This document shows positions 26,086 through 34,516 of a DNA stretch of 64,000 nt, piece by piece. The notes beneath the pieces were generated by a model that saw only the letters and a program-made list of their open reading frames with translations, did not search any database and was not told the DNA's origin. The translations under genes and the position numbers were made by a program. This stretch comes from JAHEFT01 sp964443145 (GTDB lineage Bacteria > Pseudomonadota > Gammaproteobacteria > Xanthomonadales > SZUA-36): assembly GCA_964443145.1 (NCBI GenBank), contig CAYUBS010000002.1, positions 1-64,000 of the forward strand. Reading direction: 5' to 3'. Each line of letters opens with the position of its first letter. Position 1 is the first letter of the stretch.

Positions 26086-27561
26086 TCATCCGACAGCGCC
26101 TTCAAGGCTCACTTCCAGCAGGGCTTTCGCCTCGACGGCAAATTCCATCGGCAATTCACGGAACACCTGCTTGCAGAACCCGTCGACGATCATGGAAACG
26201 GCGTCTTCTTCGGAGATTCCACGCTGCAGACAATAGAACAGCTGGTCCTCTCCAATTCGCGAAGTAGTCGCTTCGTGCTCCACTTTCGCAGTCGGATTAC
26301 CCACTTCGATATAAGGGAAGGTATGGGCGCCGCAGCCCTTGCCGATCAACATCGAGTCGCACTGGGTGAAATTCCGCGCGTTCTCGGCCCTTTTGGAGAT
26401 ACGAACCAGGCCACGGTATGCGTTCTGACCACGGCCAGCCGAGATGCCCTTGGAAATGATCTTGCTGCGTGTATCGCGGCCGATATGGATCATCTTGGTG
26501 CCGGTATCGGCCTGCTGGTAATTATTGGTCAGCGCGACCGAGTAAAACTCGCCTACCGACCGCTCACCACGCAAAATACAAGAGGGGTACTTCCAGGTGA
26601 TTGCTGACCCGGTTTCCACCTGGGTCCACGAAATCTTGGAGCGGTCACCGCGGCAGTCGCCCCGCTTGGTCACAAAGTTGTAGATCCCGCCAACCCCGTT
26701 TTCGTCACCCGGGTACCAGTTCTGGACGGTTGAATACTTAATTTCTGCATCTTCCAGCACAATCAGCTCGACAACGGCTGCATGCAGCTGGTTTTCATCC
26801 CGCATCGGCGCAGTGCATCCTTCCAGGTAACTCACATGGCTGGCGTCCTCAGCGATGATCAGAGTACGCTCAAACTGCCCGGTCTCCGCGGCATTAATCC
26901 GGAAGTAGGTGCTCAACTCCATCGGGCACCGCACCCCTTTGGGGATGAATACGAAGCTGCCGTCTGAGAACACCGCAGAATTCAATGCGGCGAAAAAATT
27001 GTCCCGTGGCGGCACAACGGTACCGAGGTACTTCCGTACCAGCTCGGGATAGTCCTTGACCGCCTCGGAAAACGAACAAAAAATCACGCCCACCTTTTCC
27101 AGGTCCTTGCGAAACGTCGTACCCACCGAAACCGAGTCAAAAACCGCATCGACCGCAACGCCGGCCAGCCGGGCACGTTCATGCAGGGGCACACCCAGCT
27201 TGTCGTAGGTCTCCAGCAGCTTGGGGTCAACGTCATCCAGGCTTTGCGGCCGGTCTTTGTCGGACTTCGGAGCCGAAAAATAGGAAATGGCCTGGAAATC
27301 TATCGGGTCGATTTTCAGGTGCGCCCAATCCGGCGCCTGCATGTCCAGCCAGCGCCGATAGGCAGCCAGCCGCCAGTCCAGTAGCCACTGCGGTTCTCCC
27401 TTGCGTGCCGAGATCCATCGAACAGTGTCTTCGTTGAGACCCGGCGGCACTGTCTCTGACTCAATATCCGTCACAAAACCGTGGCGGTATTTCTGTTGTA
27501 CAAAGTGATCGACAGACGCCGGGTCTGTCGTTACTTGTTCGTTACTCTGTTCGCTGCTCAT
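26086..27561 (-). CDS. sufB: Fe-S cluster assembly protein SufB
   Basis: 491 residues from the ATG at 27561, preceded by GAGAAAG; a GTG two codons earlier is less likely. Scaffold on which the nascent cluster forms. Blocks VPPRDNFFAALNSAVFSDGSF, YLEGCTAPM, KRGDCRGDRSKISWTQVETGS and IGKGCGAHTFPYIEV are typical of SufB, with the cluster-related Cys in the GDCRGDRSK region. It lies 22 bases behind the regulator gene, so the order is sufR-B-C-D-S on one transcript. Confidence 0.97.
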   Translation of the reverse strand: MSSEQSNEQVTTDPASVDHFVQQKYRHGFVTDIESETVPPGLNEDTVRWISARKGEPQWLLDWRLAAYRRWLDMQAPDWAHLKIDPIDFQAISYFSAPKSDKDRPQSLDDVDPKLLETYDKLGVPLHERARLAGVAVDAVFDSVSVGTTFRKDLEKVGVIFCSFSEAVKDYPELVRKYLGTVVPPRDNFFAALNSAVFSDGSFVFIPKGVRCPMELSTYFRINAAETGQFERTLIIAEDASHVSYLEGCTAPMRDENQLHAAVVELIVLEDAEIKYSTVQNWYPGDENGVGGIYNFVTKRGDCRGDRSKISWTQVETGSAITWKYPSCILRGERSVGEFYSVALTNNYQQADTGTKMIHIGRDTRSKIISKGISAGRGQNAYRGLVRISKRAENARNFTQCDSMLIGKGCGAHTFPYIEVGNPTAKVEHEATTSRIGEDQLFYCLQRGISEEDAVSMIVDGFCKQVFRELPMEFAVEAKALLEVSLEGAVG

Positions 27562-27583
27562 GGGCACTTTCTCTGTTCAGGAC

Positions 27584-28030
27584 CTAAATTGCACTCAGGG
27601 TTTTAATACTCAACGGGCCCGGGCTACTGCCTACCGGAGCCGACATTTCAGCCAGGCTGACATCCCGCAGGGCCTGCGCCACCGCCAGACTGATCCGCTG
27701 CCAGTTACTGCGCAAATCACAATTGTCTTCCTGGCTGCAAAGCCCCTCTTCCACGCTACACTCGGTCATTGCGATGGGACCTTCGATCGCCGCGATTACT
27801 TCCGCCACGCTGATATCACTGGCTGACCGGCTTACCTGGTAGCCGCCACTCGGCCCTCGATAGGACTGCAACAGACCGTTGCCAGCCAGCAACTTCAGCA
27901 CTTTGCTGGCGGTCGGAGTTTCAACGTGAATGCGCTCCGCCAGTGCCTGCGCGCTCAGCATTTCGCCTTCGCGCGTTAACTCAACCATTACCAGGATGGC
28001 GTAATCCGTCAGTTTGGATATCCGTAACAT
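27584..28030 (-). CDS. Rrf2-family Fe-S regulator of the SUF operon (SufR/IscR type)
   Basis: 148 residues. Winged-helix regulator (MLRISKLTDYAILVM; recognition region around residues 28-60, SAQALAERIHVETPTASKVLKLL). Three cysteines, Cys91, Cys98 and Cys104 (TECSVEEGLCSQEDNC), have the spacing used by IscR to bind an Fe-S cluster. Encoded first in the suf operon, it most likely senses cluster status and represses its own operon. A palindrome that could be its operator lies directly upstream. The ATG has no visible Shine-Dalgarno. Confidence 0.93.
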   Translation of the reverse strand: MLRISKLTDYAILVMVELTREGEMLSAQALAERIHVETPTASKVLKLLAGNGLLQSYRGPSGGYQVSRSASDISVAEVIAAIEGPIAMTECSVEEGLCSQEDNCDLRSNWQRISLAVAQALRDVSLAEMSAPVGSSPGPLSIKTLSAI

Positions 28031-28038
28031 CGCTATAT

Positions 28039-28055
28039 AGTACCATATAAGTACT
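28039..28055 (-). promoter_or_regulatory. Palindrome overlapping the suf promoter, candidate regulator site
   Basis: AGTAC (28039-28043) and GTACT (28051-28055) form a perfect inverted repeat with a 7-base A/T-rich centre. Read on the minus strand, TTAAAC, 16 bases and TATATA form a plausible promoter that spans the palindrome. The TATATA ends 3 bases before the regulator ATG, implying a very short or absent leader. A protein bound here would block RNA polymerase. It could also serve divergent amgK. Confidence 0.5.
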
Positions 28056-28109
28056 GTTTAACGCGTTCTATGCATACCAAGTCGGTGCTGATTCCGGCAA
28101 AATACGCCG

Positions 28110-29102
28110 ATGACAGAAATCTCCGCAAGCACCCCGAACGTAACTGATCAACGCAGGCAGGCCGCCGCGGACTGGGCAGCCGATGCGATGGGCCTGGAAA
28201 AAGTCCGACTGGCAACAGTCTCAGCCGACGCCAGCTTCCGCCGCTACTTCCGTTTTTCGACCGCAGACCGCTCCATAGTCCTGATGGATGCCCCACCGGA
28301 AAAAGAAAACTCCGCCCCGTTTATCGACATCGCTTCGCGCTTGAGAGCGGCCGGGCTCAAGGCTCCGAATATTCTTGAATTCGACCTGGACCTCGGCTTT
28401 GGCCTGTTGGAGGATTTCGGTGACACGCTTTACCGCGAACTGATCACCGAGCAAACCGCAGCCAGTATATTTCCTGACTTACTTGCGCTCCTGGAGGGAA
28501 TGGCGCACCGGGTAAACAGTGCCGGCCTGCCTCACTACAGTGAAACGGCGCTGGCAACGGAACTCGACCTGTTCACGGATTGGTATCTCGAACGACACCG
28601 CCAGCGCCCACTGAGCAACAAGGAAAGGGACGCCTGGGAAAAAGTCTGCCGGCTGTTAACAGCCTCGGCGCTGGAGCAACCGCAGGTATTTGTACATCGC
28701 GACTTCCATTCCTGCAACCTGCTACAGACGCCGGACGGTCCGGGCATTATCGATTTCCAGGACGGCGTTAAAGGGCCCGTCAGCTACGACTTCGTCTCCC
28801 TGGTCTGGGATCGATACATCACCTGGCCACGCAGTCAACTGGAGGCGTGGATGCACCAGGTACACGCCAGGCTGCCAGTGGAGTGCAGCGTCGCCGAGTG
28901 GATTCGGTGGTGCGACTGGATGGGGCTCCAGCGTAATTTGAAAATCGTCGGGATCTTCGCCCGCCTGAAACACCGGGACGACAAGGATGGTTACGTGGAG
29001 ATGATTCCGCGCTTCTACAGCTACCTGCTGGATGTGCTGCCCCGCTACCCTGAATTTCATGATTTCCACCAGATACTGGAGCAAGATTCATGCGCGCCAT
29101 GA
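28110..29102 (+). CDS. amgK: N-acetylmuramate/N-acetylglucosamine 1-kinase
   Basis: 330 residues of the aminoglycoside-phosphotransferase fold. AmgK phosphorylates MurNAc (and GlcNAc) at the anomeric carbon in the peptidoglycan recycling route that bypasses MurA. Conserved Brenner-type motif HRDFHSCNLL and metal-binding IIDFQDGVKGP are visible, with LLEDFGDTLY in the N-lobe linker. Identification rests on fold plus the overlapping murU downstream, which is the known partner. The start is 79 bases from the divergent suf regulator, and no strong ribosome site precedes it. Confidence 0.93.
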   Translation: MTEISASTPNVTDQRRQAAADWAADAMGLEKVRLATVSADASFRRYFRFSTADRSIVLMDAPPEKENSAPFIDIASRLRAAGLKAPNILEFDLDLGFGLLEDFGDTLYRELITEQTAASIFPDLLALLEGMAHRVNSAGLPHYSETALATELDLFTDWYLERHRQRPLSNKERDAWEKVCRLLTASALEQPQVFVHRDFHSCNLLQTPDGPGIIDFQDGVKGPVSYDFVSLVWDRYITWPRSQLEAWMHQVHARLPVECSVAEWIRWCDWMGLQRNLKIVGIFARLKHRDDKDGYVEMIPRFYSYLLDVLPRYPEFHDFHQILEQDSCAP

Positions 29103-29764
29103 TACTCGCCGCGGGCCGGGGGAAACGCCTCCGCCCCCTCACCGACAAGCTGCCCAAGCCGCTGGTGGAGATCGCCGGCAAACCCTTGATCGAATACCAC
29201 CTCGACGCGCTGGCCCGGGCCGGTTTCCGTGAAATTGTCATTAACCAGGGGCACCTGGGCGATTTGCTACGGGAGACCCTGGGAGACGGCGATCGTTGGG
29301 GTGTCCACATCCACTGGTCGGACGAGCAGCCCGAAGCCCTGGAAACCGGCGGCGGAATTTTCCAGGCGTTGCCCTTATTGGGGACCGCTCCCTTCCTGGT
29401 AATCAACGGCGATGTCTGGACTGATTATCCGCTTACCCGTCTTAGAGCCGTCAAGTGCGACTGGGCGCACCTGGTCATGGTCCCGAACCCGCCACATAAC
29501 CCGGAAGGTGATTTCAGCCTGGTTTCTGCACGCATCCGTAATTCCGGGCCCCATAAACTGACTTTCAGCGGAATCGGTGTTTACCACCCGCGGCTGTTCG
29601 ATGGCTGCCAGGCCGGCAAGTTTTCTGTCGTACCTCTACTGCGCAACGCAATGCAGGAGCAGTTGGTCACCGGCGAAGCATTTACGGGCTGGTGGGACGA
29701 TATTGGCACCCTCGACAGACTGGAATCCGTTCGGAACAAGGCCTCCCTGAACAGCAGTGGCTAA
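29090..29764 (+). CDS. murU: N-acetylmuramate 1-phosphate uridylyltransferase
   Basis: 224 residues, sugar nucleotidyltransferase. MurU makes UDP-MurNAc from MurNAc 1-phosphate. N-terminal LAAGRGKRLRPLTDKLPKPLV is the nucleotide-binding signature; INGDVWTD carries a catalytic metal Asp, and FTGWWDDIGT closes the domain. The gene overlaps amgK by 13 bases, with GGAG 7 bases before the ATG; an ATG three codons later would give a 4-base overlap. Confidence 0.94.
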   Translation: MRAMILAAGRGKRLRPLTDKLPKPLVEIAGKPLIEYHLDALARAGFREIVINQGHLGDLLRETLGDGDRWGVHIHWSDEQPEALETGGGIFQALPLLGTAPFLVINGDVWTDYPLTRLRAVKCDWAHLVMVPNPPHNPEGDFSLVSARIRNSGPHKLTFSGIGVYHPRLFDGCQAGKFSVVPLLRNAMQEQLVTGEAFTGWWDDIGTLDRLESVRNKASLNSSG

Positions 29765-29778
29765 AGTGCCGGTTGAAC

Positions 29779-29808
29779 TTGAATATTAGTGTTGTACTGT
29801 GGTATAAC
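29779..29808 (+). promoter_or_regulatory. Sigma-70-like promoter of the 588-residue lipoprotein gene
   Basis: TTGAAT at 29779-29784 and TATAAC at 29803-29808, separated by 18 bases, lie in the 76-base gap between murU and the lipoprotein gene. Transcription would start near 29815, about 26 bases before the ATG at 29841. The site makes the lipoprotein gene a separate unit from amgK-murU. Confidence 0.55.
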
Positions 29809-29840
29809 ACCTTTACACATTAACACCAACGGAAGCCACT

Positions 29841-31607
29841 ATGAATTTTATACGCCTGACCACCCTGCTACTGGTTACCTCGCTGTCACTATCAGCCTGT
29901 GGAAAAAACGAAGAGTCGTCCATGCCGGCCGCAAATGCCGGCGATGCTGATACCAGGCTGCTGGCCTATGTGCCCTCGGATACACCCTATCTGGCGGCCA
30001 GCCTGGAGCCCATTCCAGCGGACGTCATAGACTCGTACCTTGCCCGGATGCAACCGGTCATTGACATGCTGCAAGCCGATTTGTCGACTGCCAGGGCCGA
30101 ACTGGACTCCACCGGTGCGGCAGCCGGCGAAGACCCTGAGGCAAAGTTGATGAGCGCGGTTCTGAGCGAATTCGACGGCAACCTGAGTCGTTCCGGCCTG
30201 GAGAGCCTGGGCATTGACCTGGGAGCGCAAAAAGTAGCGTACGGCCTTGGCGCTTTTCCGGTCGTACGGGTGGGTCTGTCGAATGCAGAAACGCTACGCG
30301 AGACCATACTGCGCATCCTGAAGAATGCTGAAATAAGCGCACCTGAACAGGATTTTCAGGGTGTAGCGTTCTGGCGACTGGCCGATGATGATTCGTCGGA
30401 TGTACCCGTAGGCCTGTATGTCTCCATCATGCAAGACCACCTGGCACTCGGCCTGTTTCCAATAACAGCCGAGGATGAGCTATTACCCGCATTCCTGGGC
30501 CTGGAAATGCCCGCGTCATCTGATGCAGGCGAACGACTGGTTAAACTGAACAGGACGCATGGCTATACCTCTCACGGGTCCGGCATACTCGAAATGCATG
30601 CGCTCGCAGACCAATTCCTACGCCCTGAAAACCTTGCTGCACGCATGATGGCTGCAAGCGGAGAATTTGATCCCGCAACCCTGACGCAGGAATGTGTCAC
30701 CGAAATTCACGGCATCATTGATAATGCGCCGCGCATGACCATGGGCGTGCAGGAGCTTTCCGCTACAACGATTGCCATGCAATACCGCGTGGAAACCCCT
30801 TCCAGCCTGGCCGCTACATTGGCTGACCTGGTTGCCAAAATCCCAGTCGCGGACAAGCTGTCAGACCGCATCATGGACCTCGCTTTCGGCATGAAATTTG
30901 GTGCTGCCAGGGACTTCTTGCGTCAGAAGGCACTGGCCATATCCGAACAGCCTTACCAGTGCGAGCACTTACAAAATATGAATTTGAGCGCCATTCAGGC
31001 TCTGGAGAAACTTAACCAGCCGTTACCGCCTTTCGTCAATAACTTTCGCGGAGTCCGGATCAGCCTCAGTGAAATCATGATGAACCAGGACACCATTCCG
31101 GAAAATGCCAGAGGACACCTTGCCGTGCACGTCGAGCAGCCCCAGATGTTCGTTGGCATGGCCCAGATGTTCCTACCCGATCTCGCAGAACTGGCATTGC
31201 AACCCGGCAGTCCTCCGGTGCGCCTGCCGGAATCCCTGATCGAAGTTCCGGGCGTTATTGCTTATGCAGCGATGTCGGAAGATGCGATCGGTATTGCCGT
31301 CGGAGAGGGTGAGGAAGCCGGCCTGCCGGATTACCTCGATCAGGCCGCGGCGGATGATGGTACGTTCTTTTCGACCAGCTATGACATGGCGGCGTACAAA
31401 GAATACACCAGCGTGCTGAAAAGCCATCCTGTGTCAGATGACAGTATCAACGACGAGGGTGATAACAGTATGCGGGAGCATAGCAACAAATACATCGAAG
31501 CCCTGAACGCTTCTTACCAGGAAATGGCGGGGCGTGGGTACATATCAATGGGCTTCGTCGGCGACGGGCTTGTGATTGACAACCGGGTGACGTTCAAACC
31601 GCAGTAG
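29841..31607 (+). CDS. Large lipoprotein of unknown function
   Basis: 588 residues. A clear lipoprotein signal ends at LSLSAC (Cys20) and is followed by a short Ser/Asn/Ala-rich spacer, then VPSDTPYLAASLEPIP. The mature part is acidic, with few cysteines (two closely placed in the middle, in TQECVTE and QPYQCEHL) and no motif I recognise. It somewhat resembles DUF3352-like surface lipoproteins, in which long repeats of small-residue strands and helices such as RVGLSNAETLRETILRIL recur. No Asp follows Cys20, so outer-membrane sorting is likely. It has its own promoter and stands convergent to hda; nothing nearby reveals its role. Confidence 0.85.
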   Translation: MNFIRLTTLLLVTSLSLSACGKNEESSMPAANAGDADTRLLAYVPSDTPYLAASLEPIPADVIDSYLARMQPVIDMLQADLSTARAELDSTGAAAGEDPEAKLMSAVLSEFDGNLSRSGLESLGIDLGAQKVAYGLGAFPVVRVGLSNAETLRETILRILKNAEISAPEQDFQGVAFWRLADDDSSDVPVGLYVSIMQDHLALGLFPITAEDELLPAFLGLEMPASSDAGERLVKLNRTHGYTSHGSGILEMHALADQFLRPENLAARMMAASGEFDPATLTQECVTEIHGIIDNAPRMTMGVQELSATTIAMQYRVETPSSLAATLADLVAKIPVADKLSDRIMDLAFGMKFGAARDFLRQKALAISEQPYQCEHLQNMNLSAIQALEKLNQPLPPFVNNFRGVRISLSEIMMNQDTIPENARGHLAVHVEQPQMFVGMAQMFLPDLAELALQPGSPPVRLPESLIEVPGVIAYAAMSEDAIGIAVGEGEEAGLPDYLDQAAADDGTFFSTSYDMAAYKEYTSVLKSHPVSDDSINDEGDNSMREHSNKYIEALNASYQEMAGRGYISMGFVGDGLVIDNRVTFKPQ

Positions 31608-31613
31608 TTCAGG

Positions 31614-32309
31614 CTAGGATCTGAGAATTTCCCTGGCCAGTGGCACAGTGATTTTTCGTTTACTGGCAAACGCGGCATCCTTCAATCGCTCCAAAGCCCG
31701 GAGCAGTGAAGACATGTCGCGTTTGCTGTATTTGAGCAGATAGGTCTGCACGTCCATCGGCAACTCGATCCTGAGCGTCCGGGCGCGCTGCTGAAGAATC
31801 GCTGCTTTTCCTGAGTCATCTGGCGGACGCAGGCTTTGCCGCACACCCCAGGCCATCCTCGACTTCAGATCAGGCAGGTGAAATTCCAGGGCCTCAAGGG
31901 GTTCGCAACTGCTGACCAGCAACCTGCCCCGTGCCGCCCTGACCTGGTTGAAACAGGCAAACAACGCATTTTCCCAAACCGGGTTGCCGGCGATACTGTC
32001 CAGGTCGTCGACACAAACCAGGTCGAGCACCTGCAGCCCTTCAAGACTTGCAGCAGCTTCCTCGGGAAGGCGTTTCGGCGCGATATAGAATGCCGCCAGG
32101 CCATTTTCCCTGGCTGCGTGGCAGAGCGCATTGAGCAAGTGCGATTTACCCGAACCATCGGGACCGGACAGGAACAGGCTGGCTCCGGGTTCATCCAGCA
32201 ACTGCCGGACCGCAGCCAACGTGTGTTCGTTAGGGCCGGCAAAGAAATCATCGAAACGGTCGGGCCGGCGCGGCTCGAGTTGCAGCGGGATTTGTGGCGA
32301 GAACAACAC
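31614..32309 (-). CDS. hda: DnaA regulatory inactivator Hda
   Basis: 231 residues, DnaA-like AAA+ ATPase. Hda, bound to the replication clamp, stimulates ATP hydrolysis by DnaA to prevent re-initiation. Near the N-terminus, QIPLQL fits a clamp-binding motif; Walker A is SGPDGSGKSHLL, Walker B VCVDDLDSI, and LKSRMAWG is the family block with the Arg finger region. It lacks the DnaA DNA-binding domain. It follows the permease gene directly (adjacent codons), a common gammaproteobacterial arrangement. Confidence 0.93.
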   Translation of the reverse strand: MLFSPQIPLQLEPRRPDRFDDFFAGPNEHTLAAVRQLLDEPGASLFLSGPDGSGKSHLLNALCHAARENGLAAFYIAPKRLPEEAAASLEGLQVLDLVCVDDLDSIAGNPVWENALFACFNQVRAARGRLLVSSCEPLEALEFHLPDLKSRMAWGVRQSLRPPDDSGKAAILQQRARTLRIELPMDVQTYLLKYSKRDMSSLLRALERLKDAAFASKRKITVPLAREILRS

Positions 32310-33401
32310 TCAATCGCCTTCGTTTGAACCGGGCTCGCGCAAGTACACTTCGCTCTGTTGATATTGCAGATGAATATAGCGAACCAGGACGTTCAGCGCC
32401 GACGCCACCGGCAGCGCCAATAGAATTCCGAGAAATCCGAATAACTGCCCGCCGGCCAGCACCGCAAATATTACAGCCACCGGGTGCAGGCCCACACGAT
32501 CCCCCACCAGTTTGGGAGTCAGCACCATGCCTTCAAGTGCCTGCCCCACAGCGAATACGACGCCTACCAGCACCGGATGCAACACATCCTGGAACTGGAA
32601 CACAGACGCAATCAGTGCAGCGAACACCCCGGCGAAAGTTCCAAGGTAGGGCACGACACTTAACAAGCCGGCACCCATCCCGATGATCAGCGCCAGGTCA
32701 AGGCCAACCGCCCAGAGCCCTAATGTATAAATTATCCCCAACGCCAGCATGACCATCAACTGGCCGCGGATAAATGCGCCCAGCACATCTTCAATCTGCT
32801 TACTCAACTTGCTAACCACAGGCTCGATATGCCTGGGTATCAGCGTCCGAATGCCCTCGATCAACTTATCCCAGTCACGCAGGAGATAGAAAGTCACGAC
32901 CGGAACCAGCACCAGGTTCATGAGCCAGGTCATAACCGTCTGGCCTCCCCGCGAAACCGTCCCGATTACACCAAGCAGGGCCGTGCTGGCCTCTTTCCAG
33001 TAGGATTGAAGCGCTGTGGTCATGCTCGCCGCATCCAGCTGGAAAGATGTCAGGCCGAGCTTGACCTGCACCCAGGGCAGCGCGGTGCCGATAAGCCACT
33101 CGAACATCTCAGGTGCTTTCACTACCAGTTTCTGCACCTGGTCGCTAAGCAATGGCAGGAAGATCACCAGGGCGAGCGTCAATACGGTCGATATCAGCAG
33201 AAAAACCAGGACCACCGCGACCGTACGATTGACCGGCCATTTAAAAAACTTCATGCGCTCCAGTCGGTCTACCAGCGGGTCGCCCAGAAAGGCGAGCCCG
33301 GCAGATAAAACAAACGGAGTGAGGACCGGTGCAAGCAGATAAAGCAACCAGCCACCGCAGGCAATCAACGCCAGGATGAACCAGTTTCGAGAATCATTCA
33401 T
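32310..33401 (-). CDS. AI-2E family transporter (PerM-like)
   Basis: 363 residues, about eight membrane helices with a central periplasmic or coiled region. The family includes PerM, TqsA and Na+/H+-type antiporters; the substrate here is unknown. Family-typical segments are GLAFLGDPLVDRLE, MTWLMNLVLVPVVTFYLLRDWD, AVLAGGQLFGFLGILLALP and a charged C-terminus. It sits between DUF2066 and hda, as in Pseudomonas-type genomes. Confidence 0.92.
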   Translation of the reverse strand: MNDSRNWFILALIACGGWLLYLLAPVLTPFVLSAGLAFLGDPLVDRLERMKFFKWPVNRTVAVVLVFLLISTVLTLALVIFLPLLSDQVQKLVVKAPEMFEWLIGTALPWVQVKLGLTSFQLDAASMTTALQSYWKEASTALLGVIGTVSRGGQTVMTWLMNLVLVPVVTFYLLRDWDKLIEGIRTLIPRHIEPVVSKLSKQIEDVLGAFIRGQLMVMLALGIIYTLGLWAVGLDLALIIGMGAGLLSVVPYLGTFAGVFAALIASVFQFQDVLHPVLVGVVFAVGQALEGMVLTPKLVGDRVGLHPVAVIFAVLAGGQLFGFLGILLALPVASALNVLVRYIHLQYQQSEVYLREPGSNEGD

Positions 33402-33412
33402 GATCGTTTTAC

Positions 33413-34435
33413 TCAGGGCAGAAGGTAAAAACCGAGGCCGTCTTCGTCAGCCGCCAGAACCTGCCCATTGAGCAGGGCATCATCCAGGTATTGGGGCAGC
33501 GCGTTCAACTCCAGCATGAAGGTGACGGTACCTGCCTTGGCAGACCGGACCGAAACCCGGTTAACGACATTGAGCTGTTGCAGATAGCCCAGGCAGCGAC
33601 TGTAATCATCCGCACCCGCCAACCCGGCAATTTCCAGTGGGTGCATCCAGCTACCGAGGTCGGTCGCCGCGATGGTATTAGCCGCTGCAACCTGGTCTAC
33701 GGCCTGCTGCATACTTTCAGCCAGTGCAGCCTGCAATTCGATGTTCTGGACCCGCCAGGTGGTGCTTTTCCCACGGTACGTCAGGTTGCTACGAACGTTC
33801 CATTCGGGCCCTTCACGACGCGCCGCCGAAATCATTGCTCCAATGCCCTGGCCAACCTGTAAATCCTCCGTGTAGCCACCCCATAGCAATTGGGCGTCCA
33901 CCATGTAGAGGCCATCAGCATCCGGGCTGGGCCAGTTGACCGGCAAGCCGCGACTGGCAGCGACTTCACCCATAGCTTCCCATGCATAGGCAAACTCAAC
34001 CGGCATGACCTGCCGGTCCAGGCCATTGTCGATAACCACCCACGCATTCACGGGGTCGCGCCGCGGTGGCCACAGGGGTAACTGTAAGGAGCGTGCCAGT
34101 TCATCGACCTGGTCGCTTGAAAAAGTCGCGACCAGTCGAAGTTCCTCACCGTCGTTGCCATCAGCCAGCTTTATTTCAGCATTCCGGTAATAGAAAGAGA
34201 GCACGATCGAAGAAGCACTTGCAAGCGCAGTGTCCAGTTGCGGGTACGCCGTAAAATCCCTCAGGCCGCTGTATTTTTCAAATACATGCTTGAGCGCAAG
34301 CGGGAGTGCACGCCTGCGGTCAGCGGCGTCCTTGCTGTCGACCACCGCCTCACCTGTATAGATTTCGACCGTGGCTGCCTCGCTGCTGGTAAAAGGCAGC
34401 AAAGTGAGCAGTAAAATCAGGATCAATGTTCTCAT
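33413..34435 (-). CDS. DUF2066 domain-containing exported protein
   Basis: 340 residues. Signal peptide (RTLILILLLTLLPFTSSEAA) then the DUF2066 region: VEIYTGEAVVDSKDAADRRR, ALKHVFEKYSG and WVVIDNG. Periplasmic; function not known. It is read divergently from purM and co-directional with the permease and hda genes, the conserved order purMN / DUF2066-perM-hda. Confidence 0.9.
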   Translation of the reverse strand: MRTLILILLLTLLPFTSSEAATVEIYTGEAVVDSKDAADRRRALPLALKHVFEKYSGLRDFTAYPQLDTALASASSIVLSFYYRNAEIKLADGNDGEELRLVATFSSDQVDELARSLQLPLWPPRRDPVNAWVVIDNGLDRQVMPVEFAYAWEAMGEVAASRGLPVNWPSPDADGLYMVDAQLLWGGYTEDLQVGQGIGAMISAARREGPEWNVRSNLTYRGKSTTWRVQNIELQAALAESMQQAVDQVAAANTIAATDLGSWMHPLEIAGLAGADDYSRCLGYLQQLNVVNRVSVRSAKAGTVTFMLELNALPQYLDDALLNGQVLAADEDGLGFYLLP

Positions 34436-34516
34436 GGGGTACCGGGTGCAGGATCAATAAATAAGATAACATATGGCTCTTCCAGTCCGTAACGAAACTA
34501 GCAACCGGAACCCACT

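Noticed and set aside
29841..31607. Idea that the 588-residue lipoprotein is a solute-binding protein
   Set aside because: No permease or ATPase is adjacent, and the sequence lacks the recognisable two-lobe binding-protein pattern.
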